DNA of 64,000 bases from Cystobacter ferrugineus (GCF_001887355.1 NZ_MPIN01000003.1:441939-505938), one strand, 5' to 3'; counted from the stretch's first letter, positions 27,401 to 36,343 are shown. Notes: a model not told the origin generated them from the sequence alone. Numbers and translations are program-made.

Positions 27401-28188
27401 TCCGCCGAGAGGGTCAGCTCCAGTTGGGCCAGGGCCAACGGAATGGCTGGGCCTTCACGGCTCAACTCCAGGGGAAGCGGCGTACCGGTCTGGCCCATTG
27501 TCGCGAAGACCTTCCATCCACCGTCCTGCTTCGCTTCGACGGCGGCCGCGAGTCCACGCAAGGACCAGCGCTCGAGCACTTCACCGTTCCGGACGCGGAC
27601 GTAACTCAACGACACGTCCGACACTTCCACCTTCCCGACGGGAGGCGCGGAGGCCAGAAGGGCAGCGACCTGCTGAGAGGCTCCAAGTGGCGCTTCAACG
27701 GGCGGCGGCTCAGGCGCTTCCGGCCCCATCAATCCCGTGAGAGACGTGGGCCCCGCCTCGTCGGCCACCAGGGTGAAGGCCACGTTCCGTACCGCCACCT
27801 GCTCAACCAGGGGGGCTCCGCTCAGCAGCGAGCCGGGCGACCATTGCGCCTCCAGCGTGCCGACGCGCAGCAGCTCGGGCGCGACGCTTTGAAACGGCGA
27901 CGGGGTTCGCACCACCAGCCCTTCCAGTCGCAGCCCCGAGAGCACGGCGACCTGGGTCGTCTGGTAGTCCAGCTGCAGGCCAGTGGCCGCTTCCACCCCG
28001 GAGACGAGGTGCTGTTTCAGCCAGGGGCGATCGAGGAGGTGCAGCGCGGCCACCGCCGTGACCAGCACCAGCGCGAGGAGCGCACCGAGAATCAGGAGCA
28101 CGCCCGCGATGATTCGTGCCAACCGCCGAAGAGGTCGTCCAGCTCCGAGGAGTTCCATGATTTTCGATCGGGAGCGAGCGGTCACCAT
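24475..28188 (-). CDS. AsmA/YdbH-like intermembrane protein
   Basis: 1237 residues. One N-terminal membrane helix (about 25-50) is followed by a very long beta-rich periplasmic chain with many short amphipathic strands, and a C-terminal YdbH-like end containing VRLMNDIDVNPYSMLRFAD, LEMGVRGGRVTGQCMLDW and HVRVSFNHGFGRLSITMGG. Proteins of this group (YhdP, TamB, YdbH) form hydrophobic grooves spanning the periplasm and move phospholipid to the outer membrane. The partner DUF1318 lipoprotein directly downstream supports assignment to the YdbH branch. Expected topology: anchored in the inner membrane, reaching the outer membrane. The operon reads minus and continues into the TolB/TPR gene. Confidence 0.8.
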   Translation of the reverse strand: MVTARSRSKIMELLGAGRPLRRLARIIAGVLLILGALLALVLVTAVAALHLLDRPWLKQHLVSGVEAATGLQLDYQTTQVAVLSGLRLEGLVVRTPSPFQSVAPELLRVGTLEAQWSPGSLLSGAPLVEQVAVRNVAFTLVADEAGPTSLTGLMGPEAPEPPPVEAPLGASQQVAALLASAPPVGKVEVSDVSLSYVRVRNGEVLERWSLRGLAAAVEAKQDGGWKVFATMGQTGTPLPLELSREGPAIPLALAQLELTLSAEAGASAAHARVDLDVARQTFDPRFTLHTLLHGTASAKFDGEKRHIAIELDRTQLTDSAEVQARLVLPDAADVPPVVTRALADLDLGRLMQQLPAHWRPFSIERGKVHLDAQEITLSALPQLGAQGKLGLDVDIAALQFVQDDLRMALGGGRVSLVATPDPQQGLATRLSFALQGLDVGGPTMLRVPKAHGELKGHQLRPDPSSPIKVAGEAALSGGVDALDIRASGLRATAQRLGFQLQAPLVGEPPFTLKADASVGALQVHTADGREVLKGPVHMDLNASEVFPRLDEPRLGRARARLELDVGTMHASLDATKGTNEVAYTLAVQTPDLVAARPFIPESVAARVPWNHLAVDLASTGRLAALFSSSPRLEHRTELRLQRPGWDDVSASNIAAVMRSQGDAWRHKGELDLRIEGLRVGENDAGSQHQTLTLDLDRRKPSLRLGLTSQAGLKIALDAALAFDRKARALRCDVKGDLPPLGALTPLLAKAQVPAELDSSRLALNVELHGTLRGVLTDIAADGTPSLTPAPLRTASFEGKAVVDARGIRWRQEGRSINLPALHWQVESRAEGPRRIVHSNLTVEKLAVGMGDRRLSFADVTSDTTATLPEKWEADDIELRQFLKVRALEQRPALPYPVQDLEGSFSARRKPNGVIHIPDLQVSNAGTSTQLKVKGRLELGDDRRRLAVRGELEQDLSKLAQPGLIESSGKVTVDFGMASPNLVVFRTLSNVHLQNVNLRLPDSGVAIETLDGHVPLTQNLELTEGQVRLMNDIDVNPYSMLRFADQHPLLSRNGFMSVGSITTPLISIAPLAGNLSINQNMVSLSQLEMGVRGGRVTGQCMLDWQGKYSTLEAHVRATGVKSSRGEPFDGNAAVVISGKDRSVNGRAEILRIGNRHLLDLLDLEDPLHTDPATNRVRYALGLGYPEHVRVSFNHGFGRLSITMGGLARLISIDEIRGIPMGPIVDRLINSLYPPETTP

Positions 28189-28245
28189 CGTACTACCATG
28201 CGGCGGAATCGGATTTCAATCGGCGGGGCCAGCGGGCCATCCGGC

Positions 28246-29394
28246 TCAGGGCTTGAGCTTCTTCTTGTCGGCCCACTCCAGCGTCGCGACGATCTCCCGC
28301 ATCCAGAGGAAGCCAGGGTCGAGCGAGGGTTCGATGACTCCCTCCGCTTCCGCTGCCTTGAAATGAAATCGGGCGCGTTCGTACCCAGGGGTGTGAAGCC
28401 GTTTGATCATCTCGAGGATTTCCGTTTGGGGAAGACGCTCCTCGGAGAGCAAGTTCAACAGATGGGTCAATCCATCGTCTCCCAGGAAGTCCTTGAGACT
28501 GAGGTCGCACAGGAGGAGTTTCTTGGGGCCAAATTCCGCCTCATCGTACTGACAGCCGTCTGGCCGCGGACTGGCCGCTCGCTGATGGACAAGGCGAAGC
28601 CCCCTGCCCTCGATCCGGTTCTTATGCAGCTTCTCGAGCCATTCGACAACACCCTCCTCTGGTCGCTGGATCAGTGTGTTGCACGCATCGCACACCCAGA
28701 AGGTGGTTCTGGGTTTTGGTTCGAGCGAGCGAGGCACCCGGTGATTTCGCATGGTCAAGAATGACGCAATGCGCTCGGCGTCGTCCGAAACGAAAGTGAT
28801 GACTGGAATGGGATAGTCGAAGAAGGCACTGACCAACCTGTTGAGCCGGTTGGCGAGCCGTTCGCCATCTGGATGGGCTTCCAGTCGCGTGATGAACTCG
28901 TGCCGATCTTCGGCATGCAGGAGCATCGAGAGGGGAAACTCCCAGGGCGCGTTGGGTTCAGCACCTCGGAGCTTGAAGGTCCGGGCCCTCAAATCGAAGT
29001 TGATTCGCGTACGCGCCTTTGGAATGGGTGAGCGGGAACGGCGATCGTGCCTGTGATCAGTGCGCCAGAACGATTCGCCGAAGACCTCGAACAGGACGCG
29101 AAGCCGATCACTTCCCTCCAACACATAGTCGCGTGGAGCCTCATCCTCATCACCATCGCCGACAGGAATGCCTCCCAACTCCCCAGCATGAGAGAAGCGG
29201 AGCGTGGTGCGGCACAGCGTGATGCTTCCCATGGGCACCCCTCGGTAGATGGCCTCGAACAGTTCCAACCGCCGCGTGTCGTCCCAGGGTGCTTCGTCGT
29301 CCGCCAGGATCAGCAGGTGCCCGTGGTACACCTGACGCATCAACACGGGAAGCGAGAACGTGGCGAACTGCTGCTGCACAGAGTGGGAGGCCAT
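28246..29394 (-). CDS. DUF262 (GmrSD N-like) protein with degenerate motif
   Basis: 382 residues. The N-terminal 110 residues follow the DUF262 plan: FSLPVLMRQVYHG, PWDDTRRLELFEAIYRGVPM with GSITL, then the signature position reads VLEGSDRLRVL (about 91-101) where active members have (I/V)DGQQR. The catalytic Asp and both Gln are therefore replaced. A CxxC (VCDACNTLI) lies at mid-protein, then ASFLTMRNHRVPRS upstream of it, and the tail is helical. It is the third gene of the ATPase/Toprim operon, 7 bp after the Toprim-like gene. GmrSD family proteins cut modified phage DNA; this one is more likely a sensor, regulator or structural partner than a nuclease. Family call by pattern, not by search. 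Confidence 0.6.
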   Translation of the reverse strand: MASHSVQQQFATFSLPVLMRQVYHGHLLILADDEAPWDDTRRLELFEAIYRGVPMGSITLCRTTLRFSHAGELGGIPVGDGDEDEAPRDYVLEGSDRLRVLFEVFGESFWRTDHRHDRRSRSPIPKARTRINFDLRARTFKLRGAEPNAPWEFPLSMLLHAEDRHEFITRLEAHPDGERLANRLNRLVSAFFDYPIPVITFVSDDAERIASFLTMRNHRVPRSLEPKPRTTFWVCDACNTLIQRPEEGVVEWLEKLHKNRIEGRGLRLVHQRAASPRPDGCQYDEAEFGPKKLLLCDLSLKDFLGDDGLTHLLNLLSEERLPQTEILEMIKRLHTPGYERARFHFKAAEAEGVIEPSLDPGFLWMREIVATLEWADKKKLKP

Positions 29395-29401
29395 GTCCTA
29401 C

Positions 29402-30316
29402 CTACATTCGCTCGAAGAGTTTCCGCATGATCTTGTCGATCTCCGCCTTCTGGCCGTCCTCCACGAACCAGTGATGCTCGAGCGGGAAATCCTTTTCCAG
29501 GAAGAGGTCCGCGATACTCGAACTCACCTCGTCCTTCATGCTCACATGTTGCCTGTCGGTCGGCTTGATGGACAGCACATGCTCCACCTTCTTCTGTCGA
29601 TCCTTGCGCTGGGTCGGTCCGGGAGCGTGGTTGACCCATTTGTGGAGAGCTTGCGGAGGGAGGTAGTTCTCGATGCTCCTGCGTTCAAGCGGGTGGTGTG
29701 GCATGAGCCGATTCTCGCACTTCGTCTGGAGGCTCTTCGCGCTGTCGGAGGGCTCTCCCGAGGGTTGCGTGTCCCGGTCGAACATGAACCACGAGCGAAG
29801 ACCCTCCACGGAGGAGTCCTGGATGCTGGCGAGGTACTTCTTCATGTTCTCCAAGCCTCCACCATGCTCGATATGGCACCAGCCCCGTGCCAATGCCTTC
29901 TGGAGGAACTCCCGCTGGGCGGCGGGGGCGATGCAGAGCAGGAAGTGCTTGTCCGAGAGCCGATCCTCGAGAACCAGACGCAAGGGCGTGGCCAGCAAAA
30001 GCGCCGCATCTTGGACGGAGAGCTGGGGGTTGTCCTTGTGCCAATCCGAGTGTTCGCGGTGGGAGACGTGGACCTCCAGGCGGGAAGTGGAGTTCGGATA
30101 GGTCTTCAGTCCTCGGTCCAAGGCTTCCCAGACCGCCTCGCGAACAATCTCATCCCGCTGCGCCAACCACTGATTCACCTGGCTCTTGCCTGTCTTCTTG
30201 AAGGATGGGTCCGTCAAGAGGATGTGCCGGCCTTCCAGGCCGTAGCGCAGCAAGGAGATCAACAGCAGGGGCTCCGCCCGCCCATCGAACAAGGCCTGGT
30301 CGAGCGTGACGATCAC
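29402..30316 (-). CDS. Toprim/DUF4435-like putative nuclease (AriB-like)
   Basis: 304 residues. After an N-terminal segment of about 110 residues, a Toprim-like arrangement is visible: LRLVLEDRLSDKHFLL (acidic Glu117-Asp118), a glycine turn HGGG (151-154), and SWFMFDRDTQP with DxD (Asp180, Asp182). The segment LERRSIENYLPP (210-221) matches the RxxIENYL block found after Toprim in DUF4435 and OLD-type proteins. These residues would chelate metal for DNA or RNA cleavage. The start overlaps the ATPase stop by four bases (ATGA), as expected for an ATPase-nuclease pair such as AriA-AriB of PARIS. The N-terminal extension is unlike the minimal AriB. A Toprim nuclease is probable, not proven. Confidence 0.6.
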   Translation of the reverse strand: MIVTLDQALFDGRAEPLLLISLLRYGLEGRHILLTDPSFKKTGKSQVNQWLAQRDEIVREAVWEALDRGLKTYPNSTSRLEVHVSHREHSDWHKDNPQLSVQDAALLLATPLRLVLEDRLSDKHFLLCIAPAAQREFLQKALARGWCHIEHGGGLENMKKYLASIQDSSVEGLRSWFMFDRDTQPSGEPSDSAKSLQTKCENRLMPHHPLERRSIENYLPPQALHKWVNHAPGPTQRKDRQKKVEHVLSIKPTDRQHVSMKDEVSSSIADLFLEKDFPLEHHWFVEDGQKAEIDKIMRKLFERM

Positions 30317-31590
30317 GGTCGCGCTCGTCCCCGACGCGCGAGCAGGAGCTCGGCGGACATGTCGTTGATCTCGGTGTAGACGTCGGGAGGCCAGTTGCCT
30401 TGGAGTCGGCCCGTTTCATCGATGTGGATGGGGTCGGCCATGCTGCGGCCCTCCTCATCTTGGTGCACCCAGTAGACCTGGACCTGCTCCGGACGCAGCA
30501 GCCCCTTGGCCACTTGAATCTGCACTCCCAGCAGGAGGTGCTGGGAATGGGTTTCCAGGAGGAGACAGGGAAGAGCACCATCCTGACTCAGGATGGTCCC
30601 GATGTGCTCGGCCAGGGCACGTTGAAGTACGGGGTGCAGATTTGACTCGGGTTCCTCGATGGCCAGGATCCGGGGAGCGGCGGAGCTGGGCGAGCGACAC
30701 AGCGCGAGCGCCGTCAAGACGGGCAGCACCTTGAGTACGCCCTCGCCTGAATCCAGCACGTCCACGTCAAGTTCGGCCCTGGCCGTATGGCGCAGATGTA
30801 GCCCAAAGAGAGACGAGGGCAGGTCTTGGACCTCTAACGCTCGCTTGAGGTTCTTCCTGAACCAGGAGGAGACCTCCTCGAGCACTTCAGGCTGGGACGC
30901 CAGGACGGCACCAAAGTCGCCGCCATCGGATTTCATGGTCCACACGGGCCCCACGGGACGTGGCTGGAAACGATCGGTCACCGTGCGCGAGCTGAGCCAG
31001 AGCAGGGAACGGCGCAGCGCGAGCAATCGCGTCCGGAGCATGGCCCAGATGGGCTCGGTCCGTCCTTCCGGCGCATCGGGTATGAGTCCACGGAACCGCA
31101 CCGGCACTTCCAGTCGTTCATCTCCCAGCTCAAGTGCGTAGGTGAGCGCGGGGGAAGACTGCTCCTCGGAGCGAAAACGCCAGACGCCGCGGAGCAGGAG
31201 TGCGCCGGTGGCACTCAAGAAGGCGAAGCGCTTGATGATCAACCGCTTCCAGGTGGGCTCCATGTCGAAGACGAACTCGGCGCGAGCCAGCTCTGGAGCG
31301 TCCCTCCATTCAAGCTCGATGGACATCTCCACGGGTGCATCTTCCTCGTCCTCGGGAACACCCTTCCATCGCAGATCCGCATAGGTATTGCGACGAGCCG
31401 CGGGACCACTGAGGTCGAGTGGGGCCGAGTCCTCTGTGCCCATTGAATCCGCGAGCAGCGGGAGCAGCCGCACCAGGGCGCTCTTTCCAGCACTGTTCTC
31501 CCCATAAAACAGGGTGAGCGGACGGAGCTGAACCTCCTGCGTAAGAGGATACGAGCGGTAGTTCCGAACGCGGAGGGTACTCGGCTGCAT
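30313..31590 (-). CDS. ABC-type AAA ATPase of putative defence operon
   Basis: 425 residues. Walker A is YGENSAGKSALV (Gly30-Ser37), the ABC-like signature LDSGEGVLKVLPVL spans 279-292, Walker B with catalytic acids is ILAIEEPESNLHP (308-320), and the H-loop is LLETHSQHLLL (344-354). A C-terminal block, YWVHQDEEGRSMADPIHID, resembles DUF3696-type ends of AAA_15/AAA_21 proteins. These SMC-like ATPases act as sensors or motors in OLD, Gabija and PARIS defence. The start has a good Shine-Dalgarno (AGGAGGT at 31596-31602). First gene of a three-gene operon with the Toprim-like and DUF262-like genes. Confidence 0.85.
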   Translation of the reverse strand: MQPSTLRVRNYRSYPLTQEVQLRPLTLFYGENSAGKSALVRLLPLLADSMGTEDSAPLDLSGPAARRNTYADLRWKGVPEDEEDAPVEMSIELEWRDAPELARAEFVFDMEPTWKRLIIKRFAFLSATGALLLRGVWRFRSEEQSSPALTYALELGDERLEVPVRFRGLIPDAPEGRTEPIWAMLRTRLLALRRSLLWLSSRTVTDRFQPRPVGPVWTMKSDGGDFGAVLASQPEVLEEVSSWFRKNLKRALEVQDLPSSLFGLHLRHTARAELDVDVLDSGEGVLKVLPVLTALALCRSPSSAAPRILAIEEPESNLHPVLQRALAEHIGTILSQDGALPCLLLETHSQHLLLGVQIQVAKGLLRPEQVQVYWVHQDEEGRSMADPIHIDETGRLQGNWPPDVYTEINDMSAELLLARRGRARP

Positions 31591-31640
31591 GCCGACCTCC
31601 TACCACACGCTCACTCCCCCGACGAGGTCTGGACGGTGAA

Positions 31641-31669
31641 GGTATAAGGAAGGTGGGAGATCGATTGAA
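31641..31669 (-). promoter_or_regulatory. Candidate promoter of the ATPase-Toprim-DUF262 operon
   Basis: On the minus strand, TTCAAT (31669-31664) and TATACC (31646-31641) are separated by 17 bp and lie about 50 bp upstream of the ATPase start. Both boxes are imperfect sigma-70 matches. Confidence 0.3.
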
Positions 31670-31752
31670 GGCGAGGACAGGAGCGCAGAGGGGCCAGGAA
31701 GGCCCACTGGCCCACTGACGGAGGTCGCCCGAGCTGTGCGCCCGGCTGGTGC

Positions 31753-31775
31753 AGGGGGGGCCGCACAGCCCCCCT
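31753..31775. terminator. Hairpin between GST gene and defence operon
   Basis: A 7-bp stem, AGGGGGG paired with CCCCCCT, lies 54 bp beyond the GST stop. It would end transcription of the GST gene before it enters the ATPase operon, which reads in the same direction. The short TTT tract is on the plus-strand side only. Confidence 0.45.
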
Positions 31776-31829
31776 TTCGTCCGAAGTTCGTGGGGCTCGT
31801 TCTGGCTCGCTGCCCTGCTGGCGGGCGGG

Positions 31830-32504
31830 CTAGCGCTGGAGGATCGACTGGGCGGACTGGACGGCCTGGGTCGGGTTGGTGAGGTCGAGCTTCGACTCGT
31901 GCGGCACGGTGAGGCCCTTGCGCGCCGCTGGCCGCTGCTCGATGGCGGCGAGCCAGCGTTGCAGGTTCGGCAGCCCGTCCACGGACACGCCCGCCCAGGC
32001 GTGGCTGCGCACCCAGGCCCAGTTGGCGATGTCGGCGATGCTGTAGTCCCCCGCGAGGTACTCGCTACGCGACAGTTGGGTGTCGAGCACGGTGTACAGC
32101 CGCCGCGTCTCGTTCTGGTAGCGGTCGATGGCCGGTTGGAGCTTCTCCGGGAAGTAGCGGAAGAAGACGTTGGCCTGGCCCTGCATGGGCCCCACGCCCG
32201 CCATCTGGAACATCAACCACTGCGTCACCCGCGAGCGGCCCTTGCGGTCCGTGGGCATGAGTTTGCCCGTCTTCTCCGCCAGGTAGAGCATGATGGCCCC
32301 CGACTCGAAGATGGGGAAGTCACCCTCCTCGCGGTCCACGATGGCCGGGATGCGCCCGTTGGGGTTGATCTTCAGGAAGTCGGGCTGCTTCTGCACTCCC
32401 GTGCCGATGTCGATGGGGTGCACCGTGTAGGGCAGTCCCAGCTCCTCCAGCGTGACGGAAATCTTGTAACCATTGGGCGTCGCCCACGTGTACAGGTCGA
32501 TCAT
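31830..32504 (-). CDS. Glutathione S-transferase, YfcG/YghU-like
   Basis: 224 residues. The N-terminus [20 protein letters not shown] contains the TxNGxK pattern of nu-class GSTs (YfcG, YghU), which act as disulphide-bond reductases with glutathione. [13 protein letters not shown] carries the cis-Pro and [15 protein letters not shown] the glutathione-binding Glu-Ser. The C-terminal helical domain includes [18 protein letters not shown] 32504 is preceded by AAGGAGAA at good spacing and matches family starts; the frame is open 30 codons further but without support. The gene lies 20 bp after the hypothetical gene at 32525-33067, so the two are likely co-transcribed. Confidence 0.88.
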   Translation of the reverse strand: MIDLYTWATPNGYKISVTLEELGLPYTVHPIDIGTGVQKQPDFLKINPNGRIPAIVDREEGDFPIFESGAIMLYLAEKTGKLMPTDRKGRSRVTQWLMFQMAGVGPMQGQANVFFRYFPEKLQPAIDRYQNETRRLYTVLDTQLSRSEYLAGDYSIADIANWAWVRSHAWAGVSVDGLPNLQRWLAAIEQRPAARKGLTVPHESKLDLTNPTQAVQSAQSILQR

Positions 32505-32524
32505 GGCCGTTCTCCTTGCGCGTC

Positions 32525-33067
32525 TCAGGCTCCAAATAGCTTCTGGAGCACCTCGCGGTGGTAGTTGGTACTGCCCACGTGCGTGGAATGCCACCTTGCG
32601 GACTGACTCAGCCGGTTGAGCACCGCCTCGAACTCGGCCTGGCTCGTGTCGCGCAGGGACAGGTACAGCCGCGCCGCCCCTCTCAGGTACGAGAAGAGCG
32701 GGTGGGGGTCGCGTCCCTCCGGCTTGCGGCGGAGCTGGCGGTAGAGCCGCTCGAAGGTGTCATCCGTCTCGGGCTTGCCCGTGGCCGCGCAATAGTTGGC
32801 GGCCGTCGACTCCAGCAGCAGCAGGAAGGCGTGGTACTCGGGCGGCGGCGTCCGGCTCAGGTCCGGCGGCACCGCCGTTCCCGTCCACAGGCGCGAGATG
32901 GGCTGGAGCGAGACCATCACCAGGCCCTCGTTGCCCATCACCGGCACCGCGTCTCCCACCTCCAGTATCCTGCCCGCCTCGTCGCGCTGGACGGGCACCC
33001 GCAGCAGCTCGGGCTGCTCCACCTTCAGGCCCGCGCGCTGCAACTTCTCCACGGCTTCACGATCCAC
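32525..33067 (-). CDS. Hypothetical protein
   Basis: 180 residues, beginning with GTG after a GGGGTGAG ribosome site. The N-terminal part contains short beta segments ([36 protein letters not shown]) and the rest is helical ([32 protein letters not shown]). No signal peptide, membrane span or known motif. The mid-region helices with AANYC and [12 protein letters not shown] might form a compact bundle. It sits between a histone-deacetylase-like gene (41 bp upstream) and a GST (20 bp downstream) on the same strand, so an operon of three is possible, but no shared pathway is evident. Confidence 0.65.
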   Translation of the reverse strand: MDREAVEKLQRAGLKVEQPELLRVPVQRDEAGRILEVGDAVPVMGNEGLVMVSLQPISRLWTGTAVPPDLSRTPPPEYHAFLLLLESTAANYCAATGKPETDDTFERLYRQLRRKPEGRDPHPLFSYLRGAARLYLSLRDTSQAEFEAVLNRLSQSARWHSTHVGSTNYHREVLQKLFGA

Positions 33068-33108
33068 GTCTCACCCCGGCCCTGTGCAAGTCCTCGTCGT
33101 GCTCCGCC

Positions 33109-34140
33109 TCACTGGCCCAGCACGGGCCAGTGGGGTTGGAGCGCCTCGCGGCTGCGGCGCAGGGCATCGGCCGCGTCGCGCGAGACGCCCTCCACGAAGT
33201 GCTCCTCGCGCCGCCCCGCCATCACCTCCACGCACGCGTGCACCGAGCGTGACAGGCCCTCCAGCGAGTAACCCCCCTCGAGCAGCAGCACGAGCCGTCC
33301 GCCGCAGAAGTCCCGCGCCAGTTGCTGGAACGCCGTGCACATGGCGGCGAAGCCGCGCTCGGTGACGACCATGCCGCCGATGGGGTCCTCGCGGTGCGCG
33401 TCGAACCCCGCGGAGATGATCACCAGGTCGGGCCGGAAGGCGCGTGCCACCGGGAGGAAGAGCCGCTCGCAGAGCGCGCCATAATCCGCGTCGCCCGAGC
33501 CCCCGGGCACCCCGCAGTTGACGGTGTAGCCCAGGCCCTCGCCCTCGCCGATCTCCGTGGGGGCCCCCGTGCCCGGGTAGTAGGGGAACTGGTGCGCGGA
33601 CATGTAGAGCACGTCCCGCCGCTTCCAGAAGGCCGCCTGGGTGCCGTTGCCGTGGTGCACGTCCCAGTCGAAGACGAGCACCCGCTGGGCACCCAGCCGG
33701 CGCGCGGCCTCGGCGGCGATGGCCGCGTTGTTCAGCAGGCAGAAGCCCATGGCCTGATCCGGCTCGGCGTGGTGGCCCGGGGGGCGCACCAGCGCGAAGG
33801 CGTTGCGCGCCCGGCCCGCCATGACCTCCTCCACCGCCTGCACCGACGCCCCGGCCGCCAGCACCGCCGCGTCGTAGCTGTCCGGGGACATCGCCGTGTC
33901 CGGATCCAGGCTCGTGCTCTTGCCGCGCAGCCCCCGCAGGGCCTCGAGCAGCCGGGGGGAGTGCACCGCGGCGAGCTCCTCGTCGGTGGCCGGGCGGGGG
34001 GCCCGGCGCTCCGTTCCTGGGATGGGCTGGCTGTCCAGCAGGCTCAGGATGCGCCCCAACCGCTCAGGGCACTCGGGGTGTTCGGGTCCCGGGTCGTGCC
34101 GGAGGAAGAGCGCGTCGGTCAGCAGCAGCGTCGGGGTCAT
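33109..34140 (-). CDS. Histone deacetylase family amidohydrolase
   Basis: 343 residues, full-length HDAC fold. The catalytic features are present in order: [20 protein letters not shown] (tandem His of the charge relay), [12 protein letters not shown] (zinc Asp and His), [27 protein letters not shown] (second zinc Asp) and [10 protein letters not shown]. The catalytic Tyr is replaced by other residues around LEGGYS as in class II-type enzymes, where Tyr lies in this GGY. Bacterial members remove acetyl groups from polyamines, small amides or proteins; the substrate here is unknown. The start at ATG 34140 matches the conserved first strand ([14 protein letters not shown]); the longer frame upstream is unsupported. 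Confidence 0.9.
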   Translation of the reverse strand: MTPTLLLTDALFLRHDPGPEHPECPERLGRILSLLDSQPIPGTERRAPRPATDEELAAVHSPRLLEALRGLRGKSTSLDPDTAMSPDSYDAAVLAAGASVQAVEEVMAGRARNAFALVRPPGHHAEPDQAMGFCLLNNAAIAAEAARRLGAQRVLVFDWDVHHGNGTQAAFWKRRDVLYMSAHQFPYYPGTGAPTEIGEGEGLGYTVNCGVPGGSGDADYGALCERLFLPVARAFRPDLVIISAGFDAHREDPIGGMVVTERGFAAMCTAFQQLARDFCGGRLVLLLEGGYSLEGLSRSVHACVEVMAGRREEHFVEGVSRDAADALRRSREALQPHWPVLGQ

Positions 34141-34285
34141 CGGATCTCCCACCCATGCAGTATGGCGAGGCGGAAGTCCAGACGCTCGCCATCTCCCCAT
34201 CCAGCCGGGGGATGGCGCGTCCAGCAGGCGGAGGAGCGCCGGTTCCTTGCCCTCCACGGGAGATCCTCTCTACAGTCCGAACGCC

Positions 34286-36343
34286 TTGTTCAGACGCCTG
34301 AAAAAGCCCGGTCTCCGAGTTGCTCTCCTCGCCACGTTCACGCTGACCCTGTCCGTCATCCTGGCGACCCTCTACATCTCCATCTCCTGGCTGGTTTCGC
34401 ACTACCTGGAGACCCGGCTGATGGAGCATGGTCGCGCCAAGGCGCAGGAACTGGCGGGCCTGCTGGCCCGGCCCGATGCGGACCGGCTCGCCATGAGGAC
34501 CATTGGCGGGGTGGCCGACTCGGACAAGGACTTCATCTACGCGGCCATCGTCGCCAGCGACGGCGGCATCCTCCTGGAGGGGGGGGAGCCTCCCCAGCGG
34601 CTCCCGGAGTTGCAGTCCCGGTTCTTCCGGCCGGGCGCCGAGTCCTTCTTCACCCTGCCCAACGGGGACATGCTCCTGACGGAGCCGGCGCCGGGGCCCC
34701 AGTGCCGGGCCGAGTCGTGCCGGGTGGTGCTGGTGGTGAGCTTCGAGGCCCTGCGTTCCATGCAGCGCCAGCTCACCGTCATGTTGGTGGCCGTCTTCGT
34801 CATCGGGCTCGTGCTGGTGGTGACGCTCGTCTACTTCGTCACGAACAAGCTCATCCTCCAGCCCCTGGAGCGGATGATGGCGGTGGCGCGCAAGATGGCC
34901 GAGGGCGATCTCACCAACCGGGTGTCGGTGGACTCCGGAGGCGAGCTGGGCCAGCTCGCCGAGGCGCTCGACAGCATTGGCCAGTCCGTGCGCAAGACGC
35001 TCAGCCAGGTGCGGGGCGTGTCCGAGGTGGTCTCCAACGTCATCGAGCAACTGTCGCGCGCGGGCAACACCGTGTCCTCGGGCGCCGCCACCACCCAGGG
35101 CCGGGTGGCCGAGACGTCCTCCTCCATGGAGCAGATGCTCGCGTCGCTGCGCGGCATCGCGGAGAACGTCGAGGTGCTCTACCAGAGCGCCGAGGAGAGC
35201 AGCTCCTCCATCATGGAGATGGCCGCCACCAACGACGAGGTGGCCGAGAACGTCCAGGCCATGGCGGGCAGCGTGGAGGAGACCACGAGCGCCATCGAGG
35301 AGATGACGTTCTCCATCAAGGAAGTGGCCAAGAACATCGACGAGCTGCGCGACTCCACCGAGGAGACCAGCTCGTCCATCAGCCAGATGGACAGCTCCAT
35401 CAGCCAGGTGGAGGCCAACGCCAACGAGACGGCGCGCCTGTCCGAGCAGGTGTCCGAGGACGCCAAGACGGGCGTGGAGGCGCTGCGCAAGACGATGAAG
35501 GGCATGGACCGCATCAAGGAGTCCAGCCTCACCGCCTCGGGCGTCATCGACAGCCTGGGCCGGCGCATCTCGGAGATCGGCAACATCCTCAACGTCATCG
35601 ACGACGTGGCCGAGCAGACCAACCTGCTCGCGCTCAACGCGGCCATCATCGCCGCGCAGTCGGGCGAGCACGGCAAGGGCTTCGCGGTGGTGGCGGACGA
35701 AATCAAGGACCTGGCCGACCGCACCGGCAAGTCCACCAAGGAGATCGCCGACCTCATCAGCAGCGTGCAGGAGGAGAGCCGCAACGCGGTGCAGGTGATG
35801 AACCAGGGCGTGCGCAACGTGGAGGAGGGCGTGCAACTGGGTCTCGAGGCCGAGGCCACGTTGCGTAAGATCAACGACAGTGCCCAGAAGTCCACGCAGA
35901 TGGTCAAGGCCATTGCCCGCGCCACGGTGGAGCAGGCGCGCGGCAGCAAGCAGGTGACGCAGGCCATCCAGCGCATCTCGCAGACGGTGCAGATGATCTC
36001 CAAGGCCTCCAACGAGCAGGCCAAGGGCGGCGAGCAGATCATGAACAGCGCCGAGCGGATGAAGGCCATCACCGTGCACGTGCAGAGAAGCAGCCAGGAG
36101 CAGGCCCACGGCAGCAAGCAGATCACCCGCTCCATCGAGAACATCAACGAGATGGTCACCCACCTCAACCGTGCCCAGAAGGAGCAGACCAAGGGCAGCG
36201 AGCAGGTGCTCAAGGCGGTGGAGGCCATCAAGGGCGTGTCCGACCACCAGGCGCGCTCGGTCAAGGCGCTGGAAGAGGCGATCGACAGCCTGCAACGCCA
36301 GTCCGAGGTGCTGCGCGCCGAGAGCCGGCGTTTCAAGGTCTAG
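34286..36343 (+). CDS. Methyl-accepting chemotaxis protein
   Basis: 685 residues. TM1 is at about 11-32, a short periplasmic sensor of about 115 residues follows, TM2 is at about 162-188, then HAMP ([20 protein letters not shown]) and a long methyl-accepting coiled coil. The hairpin tip reads [20 protein letters not shown] then [18 protein letters not shown]; the usual Glu of the AIEAA block is Ile, a variant seen in other deltaproteobacterial receptors. It signals to a CheA/CheW array. No ATG fits: the frame is open far upstream only as antisense of the HDAC gene, so TTG 34286, just before [10 protein letters not shown] and TM1, is proposed. Confidence 0.85.
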   Translation: MFRRLKKPGLRVALLATFTLTLSVILATLYISISWLVSHYLETRLMEHGRAKAQELAGLLARPDADRLAMRTIGGVADSDKDFIYAAIVASDGGILLEGGEPPQRLPELQSRFFRPGAESFFTLPNGDMLLTEPAPGPQCRAESCRVVLVVSFEALRSMQRQLTVMLVAVFVIGLVLVVTLVYFVTNKLILQPLERMMAVARKMAEGDLTNRVSVDSGGELGQLAEALDSIGQSVRKTLSQVRGVSEVVSNVIEQLSRAGNTVSSGAATTQGRVAETSSSMEQMLASLRGIAENVEVLYQSAEESSSSIMEMAATNDEVAENVQAMAGSVEETTSAIEEMTFSIKEVAKNIDELRDSTEETSSSISQMDSSISQVEANANETARLSEQVSEDAKTGVEALRKTMKGMDRIKESSLTASGVIDSLGRRISEIGNILNVIDDVAEQTNLLALNAAIIAAQSGEHGKGFAVVADEIKDLADRTGKSTKEIADLISSVQEESRNAVQVMNQGVRNVEEGVQLGLEAEATLRKINDSAQKSTQMVKAIARATVEQARGSKQVTQAIQRISQTVQMISKASNEQAKGGEQIMNSAERMKAITVHVQRSSQEQAHGSKQITRSIENINEMVTHLNRAQKEQTKGSEQVLKAVEAIKGVSDHQARSVKALEEAIDSLQRQSEVLRAESRRFKV

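Noticed and set aside
31591-31829. Small extra gene between the ATPase and GST genes
   Set aside because: No frame with a ribosome site or protein-like sequence; only a weak promoter and a hairpin are visible.
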